58,000 nt of DNA from Cryptomeria japonica. Taxonomy: Eukaryota; Streptophyta; Pinopsida; Cupressales; Cupressaceae. Positions 43,613 through 55,735 of the stretch are shown here, piece after piece. The DNA is taken from NCBI RefSeq assembly GCF_030272615.1, contig NC_081414.1, positions 55,145,636 to 55,203,635 of the forward strand, written 5' to 3'. Within the stretch, counting starts at the first letter, position 1; the number at the start of each line of letters is the position of its first letter. Position numbers and translations under genes: made by a program. Below the pieces are notes generated by a model. That model saw only the letters and a program-made list of their open reading frames with translations. It made no database searches and was not told the DNA's origin.

Positions 43613-46600
43613 AAGCTTTACTTGGGGAGTTTACATCAAACCCTTCAATGGGTTGCAATCCAAGATTTTTACAATGAAATTGGAATTTTTCTTTACAAAG
43701 TGGCTTGGTCAAAATATCTGCAACTTGGTCTTCGCCCTTGCAATAGAGGAGTGAAACTTGTTTGTCTTCAATTTGTTCTCTAATAAAGTGGTGTTGGAGA
43801 GAAATGTGTTTTGTCCTTGCATGGAAAACTGGATTTTTAGCCAAGGCAATGGCAATTTGGTTGTCACAATACAATTGAGTTGGTTCGTGTTGAGGTAGAC
43901 CCAAATCTTTAAGTAATCTTCTAAGCCACAAGACTTCTTTGGAAGCATTAGTGCATCCTTTGTACTAAGCTTCAGTGGATCCAAGAGAGGTAGATTGTTG
44001 CTTTTTACTATTCCAAGAAATTTCTCCTGATCCAACAAAAAAACAATAACCACAAGTAGATTTCCCATCATTGGGATCTCCACCTAGATCGGAATCAGTA
44101 AAACCTTTTAAAGTAAAATCAGAATTTACATCATAAAACAAACCTACATTAATAGTTCCTTTAATATATCTTAAAATTCTCTTAGCAACTTTAAAGTGTG
44201 TTTGTTGAGGTTTGGACATGAATCTTGAAACCAAACCAACACTATAAGCAATATTTGGCCTAGTAAGAGTTAAATAATTCAAACTTCCAACTAATTGTCT
44301 ATACAAAGTAGGATCAACAAGAGGAGTTTGCATATCAAGCATTAACTTAGTGCCTAATTCAATAGGAATTGAAACATGATGAGCATCATTCATTTTAAAC
44401 TTATCTATGAGATCTTGAGCATATTTACTTTGAGATAAGAAAATTCCTTTAGAGGTTTGCCAAATTTGCATTCCTAAGAAATAATGTAAAAGACCTAAAT
44501 CAGTCATTTGAAATTTTTTATTAAGTTGAAACTTAATATCAGAAATCAAAGTATTGGAACTTGAAGTAAGAATCAAATCATCTACATACAAGATAATAAT
44601 GATAATATCATCTTCACTATGTTTTATATACAAGCTAGGATCATTTTTACTTCTAATAAAGCCTTGAGAAAGAAAGAATGCATTAATCTTTGAATACCAC
44701 TCCCTAGGAGATTGCTTTAATCCATAAATTGATTTCTTTAATTTACAAACTAAGTGTGCATTACCTTCTTTAATAAAACTAGGAGGTTGAGACATATAAA
44801 TTTCCTCATGTAAATCACCATTAAGAAAAGCACTTTTAACATCCATTTGGTGAATAGGCCAATTCATTCTAGAAGCTAAAGCAAGCACAAGTTTAATTGT
44901 AGGCATTTTAGCAATAGGAGCAAAAGTTTCAGTATAATCTAAGCCTTCAATTTGAGAAAAAGCTCTAGCAACTAATCTAGCTTTAAATTTACTAACTTGA
45001 TTATTAGCATTCAATTTAGTTTTATAAAGCCACTTGCAAGAAACAAGATTTTTACCATGAGGCAAGGGAACTAAATCCCAAGTTTGGTTAGAAGTTAAAG
45101 TATCATATTCTTCCTTCATTGCTTTTTGCCAATGTGGTTGATTTTTAGCTTGATCAAATGTTTTAGGATCATTAGAATTCATAATAGTAGTCATTAAAGC
45201 ATAATTACAATAGTTAACTCTTCTAGCTTGAAGTCTATCCATTCTAGCTAAGTATTCATCACTATCTTGAATTAATGATTTAAACCATTTAGGTCTTCTT
45301 TTAGAAGTAATGGATTCATCACTAGAAGAAGAGTCATGAGGAGTAGAGTTATTATTATGATCATCACTATCACTAGAAGGAATAGAAAGAGATGCATTAG
45401 GAGTAGGGTTAAGAGAAGGAGGTTGGTCCTCCACAAGCACAACTTTGATTTGAGCAAGTTCATCATCCTCTACTTTAGAACAATCATGAATGCCTTTTTC
45501 TGCAATACAAACATCTCTTGCAACTTTTACCTTGTTAGTAATAGGATTGTAAACTCTATAACCTTTAGTATTTTCATCATAACAAACAAAAATAAAAGGA
45601 GAAGATTTAGCATCTAATTTTTTTCTTTTCTCCTTAGGTTTGTGAACATAAGCTATGGAACCAAAAATTCTTAAATTTTGCAAATTAGGCTTTCTACCAG
45701 ACCAAGCTTCTTCAGGAGTTTTATCCTTTAAGGCTTTGGTAGGTGTTCTATTAATTAAATAAGTTGCACAAGCCATAGCTTCAGCCCAAAACTTGCAATC
45801 CATATTTTTTGCATGCAATAAACATCTAGCCATTTCAACAATTGTCCTATGCTTCCGTTCTGCCACACCATTTTGTTGTGGTGTATAAGGAACGGTAAGC
45901 TCATGTTTAATTCCAAAAGATTTAAAATAAGCATTAAATGCATTATTGACATATTCTTTTCCATTGTCAGTATGAAGAATCTTAATTTTAGAACCAGATT
46001 GCCTTTCTACAAACATATGAAATTCAGTAAAGACATCAAGCACTTGATCCTTACTATGAAGGAAATATATCCATGTTCTCCTTGAAAAATCATCAACAAA
46101 GGTAAGAGCATACCTTGAACCTTGGATGGAGGGATTCTCCATGGGACCCAAGAGATCACTATGAACTAGATGCAATTTAGTATATGCCCTCCAAGGTTGA
46201 CCATGAGGAAAGGGTTCCATATGCATCTTACCACTCATGCAACCATTGCAAACAATTTGAGAAGGAACAATACTAGGCAATCCATCAACCATATTTGCTT
46301 TTTGCATCAATGAAATATAATCAGAATTGAGATGGCCAAGTCTTTCATGCCATATAGTAAAATCAACAGTAGTAAGCAAAGAATACTTTGGAGGAGCAAA
46401 TTCATAGAACTTGAATAAGTTATCACTATCCATTTTAGTAGTAGCAATAACATGATTAGTGTTTGGATCAATGATATAACATATGCCCCTATACAAGTTA
46501 ATCTTATAATCTTGACAAAGTTTAGGAACTGAAATCAAATTTGATTTTAATTCAGGAACATAAAGAACATCATGTAATTTCCCATTAGGAACATTCACAT

Positions 46601-47744
46601 CACCAATAGCTTCAACTTTACAACTATGATTATTAGCTAATTGAACAGGAATATTAGAAGTATCGGGATGCAAAGATTCAAAACATTCTTTATGAGAAGT
46701 AACATGTTGAGATGCACCAGAATCAATAATCCACTCAAGTGGTTGAGAAACATTATAAGTACATGTAAATGCATGACGAGATGAATTACCATTATTATTA
46801 CCTTTCTTATAATGAGGTTTATGTTGATTATTTTGATTATTTTGATTCATGGGCTTTTTACCATTTTGTTTCTTAAAACAATTATTAGTAATATGTCCAT
46901 CTTTCCCACAATATGTGCAATGGGGTCTTGTTTGAGAATTATTCCTTTGATTATTGTACGTATTATTATGATTATTATTATGAGAATTTTTATGATAGGA
47001 TTTAGAATGAGATTGATAATTAGAAGATTTGTGATTATTATTATGATTATTATTATGATTATGATTATGATTATTATTATTGGATCTAAAATTATTATTA
47101 TGATTTTGATTTTTAGACATAAAAGCATGTTCACTACTTTTAAGAGTACCAAATTGAATTAATTTAGCTTCCTCTTGACGCAATAAATTACGAAAAATAT
47201 CATAAGTTAATTGAGTAGCTAAGCTAGGAATAGCAAGTTGAGCATGAATATTCGTAATAAATTGTTGAAATTGACGAGGAAGACATTTTTTAAGAATAAG
47301 ATGAATTAAACGTAAATCAGCTAGAGTAACTCCTAAACCAATTAATTGACTATTAACAGAATCAAACTTTAATAAGAATTCATCCATAGTTTTAAAATCT
47401 GTATACCTTAGATCTTCAAGTTGATCTTGAAGCTGAATTTTTCGGGATTCATTTGAGCTATCATAAGTTGTTTTTAAAATTTCCCAAGCTTCATGCACTT
47501 TTGTACAATTTCCAATTAAAACATACAAATCAGGAACCATTGAAATACCAATTAAACCAAGTGCTTCCTCATTTTGAGCCTTCCATCTATCTTGGTCGGC
47601 TTGAGGAGTAGTTGTAGCGGGCTCAAAGGTTTTATCAATTGCAACATTCAAAAGATGCTTGAAACGAAAAATAAAAGAAATATGTGTTTTCCATGAATGA
47701 TAACTAGAACTATTTAATTTAGTTTCTGGAATTAATGTAGACAT
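43611..47744 (-). pseudogene. Young copia gag-pol polyprotein, one nonsense codon
   Basis: I place the start at ATG 47744 (MSTLIPETKLNSSSYHSWK), where the copia gag motif begins. Order: capsid (YDSSNESRKIQLQDQLEDLR, DEFLLKFDSVNSQLIGLG); an Asn/His-rich low-complexity region; knuckle CTYCGKDGHITNNC; protease WIIDSGASQHVT; pre-integrase (LWHERLGHLN...CNGCMSGK); integrase with Asp in HSDLLGP, Asp in HTDNGKEY and Glu in NGVAERKHRT; RT with YVDDLILTS; RNase H with FTDSDLGGDPNDGKSTCGYC and HISLQHHFIREQI. The nonsense TAG at 43965-43967 falls after GSTEA, where relatives have Glu (inference), truncating RNase H only. Gag and pol share one frame with no shift. About 1,377 codons. Confidence 0.95.
46930..47105 (-). 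repeat. (AAT/CAT)-type trinucleotide tract coding Asn/His
   Basis: Within gag, codons AAT, AAC and CAT alternate to give runs such as NHNHNHNNNHNNNHKSS just before the knuckle. In the opposite strand it makes an Ile/Met-rich shadow frame that I do not annotate. Confidence 0.85.
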
Positions 47745-49299
47745 ATTTGCAAAAAATATAAAATAAAAAAAATACCCCTTTTGATTAAAATATGAAAAAA
47801 TAATCTCTTTGATTAAAATCAAACCAAATTTCAAGAATAACAATTAACAAATAACAAATAACTAAATTAAATTTTTATATATTAAGAATCGTTATTTTTA
47901 AAATTTTAATAACAAAATGAATTTAAAAAACTTTAAATTTTGATTAAACAAACTAAATCTTTATTAATAATAAAGTAAAACAATTTTATATAAAAAAACT
48001 TTATTAAATACTTAATATTTATAAGTTTTTCAAACTTTTCAATTTAAATTTCATAAAGTTCTTAAATATAGCTTTTGAAACATATGTAAACTTTATAAAC
48101 TTTTGAATCGTATAAAAAGAATCTTAAGCTCCTTATAAAGTTTTCTTATAATATGAAAGTTCAGAACTTTTTAAACTTCTTTTAAACTGGAAGATATTTG
48201 CATGATATTTAAATATTAATAAAACTTAAGGATAGATAAACTGTTGCAATCATAACAAGAGCATAAGCAAAATGACAGGGGATGAATTCAGTTTGCCAAA
48301 AATAGTTACAAAGATTACTATGCCAATTGATATAAAATGTAGCAAACAGCTGGTAGGAGAAAAACTTATAATAGAAAATAAGAGCCAAAGAAAATGAGTT
48401 AGAGGAGAATGATGCACACTAGCAGAGGTACACAGAGAGCACAGATAAAAAAAATGATTCGCAGCTGAGAGTGAGGCAATAAGAAATCGAAAATTCTCAC
48501 CAAACTTTAACTTATCCTTGCAGATAAGAGTAACAAAAAAGAAGATAGGGGACACACAGGCAAGACATAAATTATAGTTCCAAATTGTATATTGTAATAA
48601 GTTTTATTTTAAGTCAAACAGAATTATTATGAAAGGAAATACAAAACAATATTAAACATCTGTTAACAAAAATCTGCTAAAAAACCATACAATACAAAAG
48701 ATGTTAAACTCAGAATGATGTAGACAAAGCAAGCAGAAATTATAGAATATTAAACTTCTGGAATAAAAAACTGGCAATACACAAAACTAGAGAAAATAAT
48801 ATGAAAAACAAAGATAGTTATAATACAGAGATCAATATGAATTTTTTTTAACAAAATCATGCAGACACAATAAATGTTAAAACCTGCAAACAAATCAGAG
48901 ATGTAATGTAATAATAAATCAGATTTGGCGGCAAGCCGACCAAACAGATTAAGGAGGCTGAGTTTGGCAGTAAACCTTCCAAACTATTCACACTAAAAAA
49001 AACCAGAAACTGTGGCGGCAAGCCTTCCAAAGACACAAATTTAAACTAGAAAGAAGAAACTTTGGCGGCAAGCCTTCCAAAGCCCTTTTTTTTTTAATAA
49101 AAAAACTAGAATAGAAGATTAAACCTGCAGGCAAACTTGTTAACAAGTTTGAAAAAAAATTTAAAATCTGAAATAAAAAACCTGCACAGTAGAAAATATT
49201 AGAGAAAGAACTTCTTCTCCTCTCAAGAATGCCTCCAAGAAGGTGAACTCCACAGAATGGTAACCTTCATCAATGTCAACTTAAAACAAGGATTAGAAA
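47745..49299 (-). other. Leader of the young copia with four short repeats
   Basis: There is no gene in about 1.55 kb. Near the primer site, TTTGGCGGCAAGCCTTCCAAA and variants occur at about 48924, 48963, 49011 and 49061. Each copy has near-dyad ends (TTTGG...CCAAA). The rest is AT-rich. Confidence 0.7.
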
Positions 49300-49314
49300 C
49301 ATGCTCTAATACCA
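49300..49314 (-). other. Primer binding site of the young copia
   Basis: On the minus strand TGGTATTAGAGCATG adjoins the LTR; close to the initiator tRNA-Met type TGGTATCAGAGC. Confidence 0.88.
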
Positions 49315-49504
49315 TGAAAGGAAATACAAGAGCAAGGAAAGAAAAATAAAATCCAAGAAAGTTTATTGATGAAGTAAATGTTACCAAGAGAAATGCAAAA
49401 ACCTTGGAGCAATCACCCAAATGTGAAGGAGGCACAAGAACTTTTGAAAGTGGAAAAGCAAAGAAAAACCCCTTGTGATATTATGAATGAGGCAATGCCT
49501 AAAA

Positions 49505-49548
<44 letters not shown>

Positions 49549-49854
49549 CAAGAAGCTCTTTACAATATTGTCATTAAGAAGAAATGAGAGAGGAGACATC
49601 TCTTAAATAGAGATGAGGAGATGAGTTACAAAGTAACTCCCAAATCTATGAATGCCACCATTCATAAAATGTGTGTGCCATTTGTCCACGTCCTCTTATG
49701 GAGGAAATCTAATATTCCTTAATAAAGGAAAATAAAAGAAATGACTTGTCCTCACACATGTACTAGAGGACAAATTACATGTAGGAATTCCAAAGGAATA
49801 TCCTAAACTAAATACAAATAAACATAAGCTAAGTAAAGATTAAATATTCTAACA
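49315..49854 (-). repeat. 5' LTR of the young copia
   Basis: 540 bp; the length difference to its partner is mainly the (GT)n(GA)n tract at 49505-49548. Reads TGTTAGAATATTT to CTTTCA on the minus strand. Confidence 0.95.
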
Positions 49855-51600
49855 ATCAATTATTAGCATAAAGTATCTATCTCCTTGTAGACTTCTTGTT
49901 CTTGCAGGACCACATAAATTAGTATGAATTAAATCAAGAATATTATTTGACTTCTCAGTAATGCTCTTAAATGTTGTTCTAACTTGTTTTCCCATTTGAC
50001 ATTCCTTACATACCGTATTATGAGGTTTCACAATCTCAAGTAATTCCCTTACTGCCTTACTTGAACTAATCTTTACAATGCAATCAAAATTTACATGACA
50101 GAGTCTTTTATGCCATAACCAACTTTAATCAATGTGTGCAATCAAACATTTTTTATCACTAGTATTCAAGTGAAAGATATTACCTTTAGTCTGATTACTA
50201 GTTGCAATCTCTAATCCAGTTTTGTTTATGATTTTGCATTTCCCATTCTTGAACTGTAACTATAATCCTTTTTCCATTAATTGACCAACACTCAAAAGAT
50301 TATGCTTTAAAACTTCTACATAATGAACATTGTCAGTATTATTCTTACCATCCAAAGATGTAGTGCCTTTTACTTTAATTAAACAAGCTTTATCATCTCC
50401 AAACCTTACTAGACCTCCATGAATTTCTTGAAAAGATAAGAATTTTCTTTTATCACCAGTCATATGATGTGAGTATCCGAAATCTATAATCCATAAATCT
50501 TTTTCTTCAGTTTTTGCTGCCAATGCCTGCACTACTAGTTTGACAATAGGTGTTGGTTGATCTTCCTTTATTGCAACAAAATCCCATCCATTATCTGTTG
50601 GTTCTTCATCTAAGTCATCTATAACACCTTCATCTACATAGTAACATGATTTATCATTATTTTTATTGAATCTATATCTTTGATATTCAGGGTTAGGCTT
50701 ATATGATCTTTTTGTTTCCTCCCTTAATCTTGCATGTCTATCAGGACATCTAGATGCCATATGACCAACTTTATTGCAATTAAAACATTTGAAAGGTGTT
50801 TTACCTTCATACTTACTTCCTACTAGACTTTTAGGCATTTTCCCTGCAAATAGTGCTTCAAGTTCTTCATTTTCTCTCCTCATTTCTTCAAGTTATTTTG
50901 CATAAAGTGATTTTCAATCAGTTTTGTTAGATGATGATGATGTTGATGATGTTGATGATGCTTTGAAGGCTAAATTGGTCTTTATAGTAGCAACATGACC
51001 AAATGCTGAAAGTTTTCCAACCAAAGTATCTCTAGAAACTAAAGTATTAGGCATCGTTCTCATTTCATTAATAGCAGTTACTTTCATTTTGTAAGCTGGT
51101 GTAAATTCTCTTAAAAATTTAGATACAATTTCATCTTCACTTAAGGATCCTCCAAAACATTGTATTCCTAAAACAATTTTGTTAACTCTTTCCATAAATG
51201 CAGAAATTCTTTCATCTTCTTCAATTTTCAAATTTTCATACCTGACCCAGTAACATTTCAGTTTTACAATTTTGATAGTGGTATCTCCTTCATTTAGTGT
51301 CTCCATTTTATCCCAAATAACTTTAGTAGTAGATCGGTCTAATAATCCCATGATTTTTTGATCTAATAATGTGCTCAGAAGTGCTTCTCTTGCTTTGCAA
51401 TCTAGTCCATATCCTTAGCCAATGTTGGTGGATGAGGTTGATTTAGAACAGGAGCAACATAGCCATTCTTTGTAACATCACATATATCTCTTCCAATTCA
51501 GTATATATGTGTTTCCATCTTGATCTTCCATATGCCATAGTTAGTTCCATCAAGCTTCAGACCGTCCTTCCCAAAAATATTTGTTGCGATAGGATCTCCT
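49855..51600 (-). pseudogene. Old copia gag, protease and start of integrase
   Basis: Reading downwards from about 51600: GLKLDGTNYGIWKIKMETHI (gag N-terminus), a stop-ridden stretch, then MGLLDRSTTKVIWDKMETLN, ENLKIEEDERISAFMERVNK and a Ser/Thr-rich segment; knuckle CFNCNKVGHMASRC (about 50790); protease WIIDFGYSHHMTG, in which the DSG loop is changed to DFG; pre-integrase LWHKRLCHVNFDC...CKECQMGK; integrase NLCGPARTRSLQGDRYFMLI, where the first catalytic Asp of HTDLCGP is Asn. The frame ends at the younger insertion and resumes at 43084. Confidence 0.88.
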
Positions 51601-51634
51601 CAAGCTGTTAGACTTCTGCAAAAAGAGGACTTTT

Positions 51635-51646
51635 CTCTGATACCAA
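51635..51646 (-). other. Primer binding site of the old copia
   Basis: On the minus strand TTGGTATCAGAG, the initiator tRNA-Met type, one base after the LTR. Confidence 0.88.
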
Positions 51647-51647
51647 T

Positions 51648-52733
51648 TATTAGGTCCTGGGAAGGACAATTGAGAGGGGGGGTGAATCAGTTGGGAACCA
51701 GTTGTATATAAATTGTAATCCAAATGCAAGTTACTCTAATTTAACCTTAATACCAGTAAACAAAACTTAAGTGTCGATAAAACATATTAATAGATATAGC
51801 AGTGTCAGTTTAACTTAATGCATTAACCATAAAGAGAAACAACATCCACAACACATAACACAATGATTTTGATGTGAAAACCTTTTAAGGGAAAAACCAT
51901 GGTGGGAAACCTTACCCACAATTAGATGATACTAATGCAGATAGTATGTGTATACAAATGGGGTCCGCACATGTAGAAAGGCCAAATACCTAGAGCTCAC
52001 TATGCAATCACAAATTAGGAGTCACACTGACTACACAATTGGATGGTTAAATCCAATGATAATGTACTTCTCAAAATAGCATCTCCAATGTTGGATTAAG
52101 TACCGGTTAAACTCTAAACATGAGTGTCAAAACACCTTCATAACCTTCCTTCAACCTTCAAATAATGTCTGTGTGATTCGCACAAGGATCTGCTTATTTT
52201 TCGCTCTTCAATATCCACACTCATTCATGATTACCATGATCTTCAATAAGATCTTACAATCATATATACAAAACCTAAGACCAAATGAATAGGTTGGCTC
52301 ACTAAAGATATTACAATTAAATCAATTACAAATAAGTCTTGATGCGATACAACATGTCAACTCAATATATTTACCACAATAACCAATCAATAAACAATCT
52401 CCATGACGTGTCATGCTGATTTGGAATAGATAACATGTATCAGTCCATAACCTAGACTTATTTGCCAGTAAAGGCAAATCTATCAACCCAATTAGACCAA
52501 TAATAAAAACACCAAATCCAAACTTCCAATCCATGTCTTCAGCATAACCAAATGATCTCCAAGTTATCATCGTAGCCGGTGAACAATATAACTTGCTAGT
52601 GAACACATACCAGTGACTATGCATAAGACACTAACCATACTGGTGAACATAATGTAAACCTCCAAGAAGACAAGTGTTGACATCAATGACAACACCAATG
52701 CAACACATGACAAATTCATCCATAGTACCAACA
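51648..52733 (-). repeat. 5' LTR of the old copia
   Basis: On the plus strand TATTAGGTCCTGG (first TG mutated to TA) to ACCAACA. Same length as 39220-40305. Confidence 0.9.
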
Positions 52734-52738
52734 TGCTT

Positions 52739-54247
52739 TAGAGGCATAAGGGGATTGGGATAACTTTTGAGTTGGAGATGAAGGATCATGGGTTCCCCGA
52801 TGAAATTAGAGATCGCTTGTTGATAGGGATTCTGAAGCAAAAATTGTACATTCAAGGAGGAATAAGATCAAAACAAAATCATTCATGCAAGATGAACCTT
52901 AGGAGGATGTAGTGGATTTGATAGGCATGATTTCTAGAATTCATAGCTGGCAGGTTGACTTGAAAGCACCAAAATGATGATTTTTTGCATTAATGAGCAT
53001 CACTAAATGAAGTGTTTTTTATTATAAATATAATGGGGTGGTGACTTAATTGGTAGAAGAGAAAAGAATCCTTTTCATTTTCTAAGAGAAGTTCTTTCCC
53101 TAGCAAGGACGATGATATTTGAGCAAGATCATGCATGGAGTTATTGTGTGCTCTATGATACCAGATGGGTGTTTTTCTTCTGTGTGAGTGTATTTATTAC
53201 AAAGGGGTTGTGAAACTAAGAAGGATTTCTAGAGGGGGCATGAATGCCTTTCTTTATAAAGAAAGGTCATGCATGGCACAATCTCTACTTCTACTATGAC
53301 ACTGGATGGTAGGGGGTTTGAAGAAGGAGCCCATAGAGGAATGAAAGAAGGATTTGTTTGGGTGGGGAGCTGCAGCCAGTCATCTCTGTGACTTCATGGA
53401 AGTTGCGAGCCCTCCCAAATATATTATGTTTCCCCTTAAGCTCCTCCTTCCACTTTTTGTGATCCTGGGCATGAAGGTCAAAACTCCTCCTCTAGTTTAG
53501 AGGCAACTTTTCTTCTTGTCAGGACCCAGTATCCCTTCCGAGAAGGGAAACACTTTGTTGAATAAAAATTAACATCTCACACTCTATCCAAAGTCATCAA
53601 GGTGATAATGCACAACTCAAGCGGTTTTGCTTCTACCAAATTTTAGTTGAAAATTTTGATTCACGGGTGCCAACGCATGAATATAGAATATTTTTGTAAC
53701 AGAATCGTATATGGTCTTTTGGGCCTAAATGATGAGAATAAATCTATTGTTGGCATGTGTCTCTTGGCCTGAAGCTTGTTGCTCCCTTTTCTTTTATAAA
53801 AAGGGAAATCAAGTCCATTAGAGGGGTTTGGATTTGGGGAGTCTCTTGAGGGTTCAAAAGTTCTAGTTCCTTGGGTTTCATTGTCTAGTTCCAATAGCGA
53901 GTCTAGGTGAAGTGAGCAAGTTGTAAAGTCATTAATAGAGAAAATGAAAAGCATTTAGTATCAAGCTTTGTGCAGGTTCTTGAAGGAGTTATATGTAAAT
54001 TTTATTCTATGACAGAAGTAGTAATTTTATTCAATAGAATAAAAATTCTAATCTATTTATCTCTAGTGCATAATTCTGTCATCTTTCAAATAAATAGATT
54101 CAAGGGTTTTTCAGTTGTTGCATTGTTATGATGTATGTAATTTTTCATTTCATTCTTTGACCTTAGGGCTAGATTAAATGCTTGAGTGGGATTACAAAGT
54201 GATGGGGCTTATGTAGGAATTAGATAAGCAGTTTGGGTTGGGATTGT
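52739..54247. other. Unassigned spacer, no gene
   Basis: Mostly non-coding and of balanced composition. A short open island at 52740-52910 (ITFELEMKDHGFPDEIRDRL) follows the copia; together with the island left of the same copia (39060-39215) it may be the interrupted target sequence, but I do not recognise a protein. Minus-strand frames at 53661-53954 and 54209-54394 have no support. Confidence 0.4.
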
Positions 54248-55664
54248 TGTTGGCATATGATGAACCGACATGTTGATATGATAATAATATATGTTCTCAT
54301 TGATGTCAATAAGTGCAAGTGAATTGGTATGAAGATTGGAAGAAGTTGGTGAACCAGTATGAAGAGATGCAGTGAACTGGTGTCGAGGTTTCACTAAGTG
54401 TGACTACCAGTTGGTAGTCTCATCTCTAGGGTTTATGGTTTGGAAATCTAGCTTGTGTGATGCAACCGATGACATCCTGTGATGAGTTAGCTAAGAGATG
54501 AGGATGAGATCGAGATGCCATGTCAGTTTTGTATGCGTGAAGGATTTCCTTGAGGATCTTGCATGTGAAGATCGATTGCATTAAATGTCTACCTCAAGAA
54601 TGATCATTCTTCTTAGCAGTATGAGAGGAGAGTGTGATGGGTTACTAATTCCCATGAGCGGTGAAGAATGGATGATGCAGATTGACTTGTGATCTATTTG
54701 AGATTGTATTGTTCTATGCAAAGTGTTTGGACAGTTAGGATTGGACTGCTTGTATTGTAAACCTAGAATGCTTAGGGTTTAGGGTTTATGCTCCCGACCT
54801 AATTGTTGTCTATAAGTTTGATGATGTTTGTTATTGTTTGTGTTGGAAAATGGTGTGTGTGTGTATCTGGGTGATGAGATACTTGCTAGACTAGTAAGAG
54901 GAAAATAGTAGAGTGTGATTGTAGAGTAGAGGAAATGAAAAGGATCTGCCTTGGCATGTAGTGTTGTTATCAGATCAGAGTTTTACCTGTTGTCTTCTAA
55001 TCATTTCAACAGTTGGAAAATCCCTTTACCAGGTAGCTTTAATAGGCTTATTGTAAATCCTCTAACAAGGTGACTCAAGATCATTGAGTTCTTCAAATCC
55101 TCTAGCGGGGTAACCTTTAATAAGGTTTCAACCTTTAATAGGGTATATAGCCATCCCTTAACCAGGTGATCTTTAGCAGGATTAGTTCCTAACAAAACCT
55201 TTTTGTAAAGTCTTTAACCAGACTAGGATCCTAATAGACTGAGCTTCAAAAGAGTTCAAAACCAAGCTTGTGGGTATTCATCCCCATTGTGGTTTTTCCC
55301 ATTTGGGTTTCCATGTGAAAACTTTGTGTGACATGAGTTGTTCTTTTTCATGTGATGATTAAGTATTCGTTGTTTGAGTGATTATGCATGCAGAGCTAAT
55401 GGTTATGGTATTGTTGATATACCACATGCATATGTTTATGGGTGAAGTAGTTATCAAGTATTAAATATATTTGAAGTGTTCAATTTTACAGGTATATGAT
55501 GTCTGAAGTCTTACTCTGTTTAATTGGTATTGCCATGGTTAAGTTCGGTGATGAAGGCATTCGATTAGTGTTGTTTTAGCCTGATAAGTTGTTGAGATAG
55601 TTTTTGTCTGTACTGATTCACCCCCCCTCTCAGTAGGGTATTTGATGTTCATCATTATTCATCA
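54248..55664 (+). repeat. 5' LTR of the truncated copia
   Basis: TGTTGGCATATGATG to TTCATCA. It holds a tandem region at 55010-55220 with diverged 'cctctaacaaggtgactc...aacctttaatagggt' words and the TGATTCACCCCCCCTCTCAG block near 55615 that other LTRs here share. Confidence 0.85.
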
Positions 55665-55665
55665 A

Positions 55666-55680
55666 TTGGTATCAGAGCTC
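55666..55680 (+). other. Primer binding site of the truncated copia
   Basis: TTGGTATCAGAGCTC one base after the LTR; perfect core for initiator tRNA-Met. Confidence 0.88.
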
Positions 55681-55735
55681 CTCCAATTCCTCAGTGATAT
55701 AAGCTTAACTACTTGAGATAAAAGATCCTATTGTA

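Larger units (their letters stand above)
43085..49854 (-). mobile_element. Young Ty1/copia element, nearly intact
   Basis: LTRs of 519 bp (43085-43603) and 540 bp (49315-49854) differ mostly in a microsatellite and by about ten substitutions. The perfect duplication ATCAA lies at 43080-43084 and 49855-49859. A TGGTATTAGAGCATG primer site, a 1.55-kb leader, a single gag-pol frame and an AAGGGGGGG purine tract are all in place. Only one nonsense codon breaks the coding region. It is inserted in the integrase gene of the old copia, in the same orientation. Confidence 0.95.
39220..52733 (-). mobile_element. Old Ty1/copia element, split by a younger copia
   Basis: LTRs of 1,086 bp lie at 39220-40305 and 51648-52733. 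The interior reads on the minus strand as gag, protease, integrase, RT, RNase H, but with many stops and frameshifts. Flanks are TGATT (39215-39219) and TGCTT (52734-52738), a 5-bp duplication with one difference. The primer site is TTGGTATCAGAG just inside the right LTR. The younger element at 43085-49854 (with its ATCAA duplication) lies inside the integrase coding part; without it this element is 6,739 bp. Confidence 0.9.

Noticed and set aside
46812-47162. Ile/Met-rich membrane-like open frame on the plus strand
   Set aside because: It is the complement of the Asn/His codon tract of the copia gag, so composition explains it.
48250-48555. 101-residue hydrophobic minus-strand frame
   Set aside because: It lies in the leader of the young copia; hydrophobicity comes from T-rich sequence and no motif supports it.
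49223-49599. Small frames repeated at 43151-43348 and 49381-49599
   Set aside because: They are the two LTR copies of the young copia, read through the (GA)n tract.
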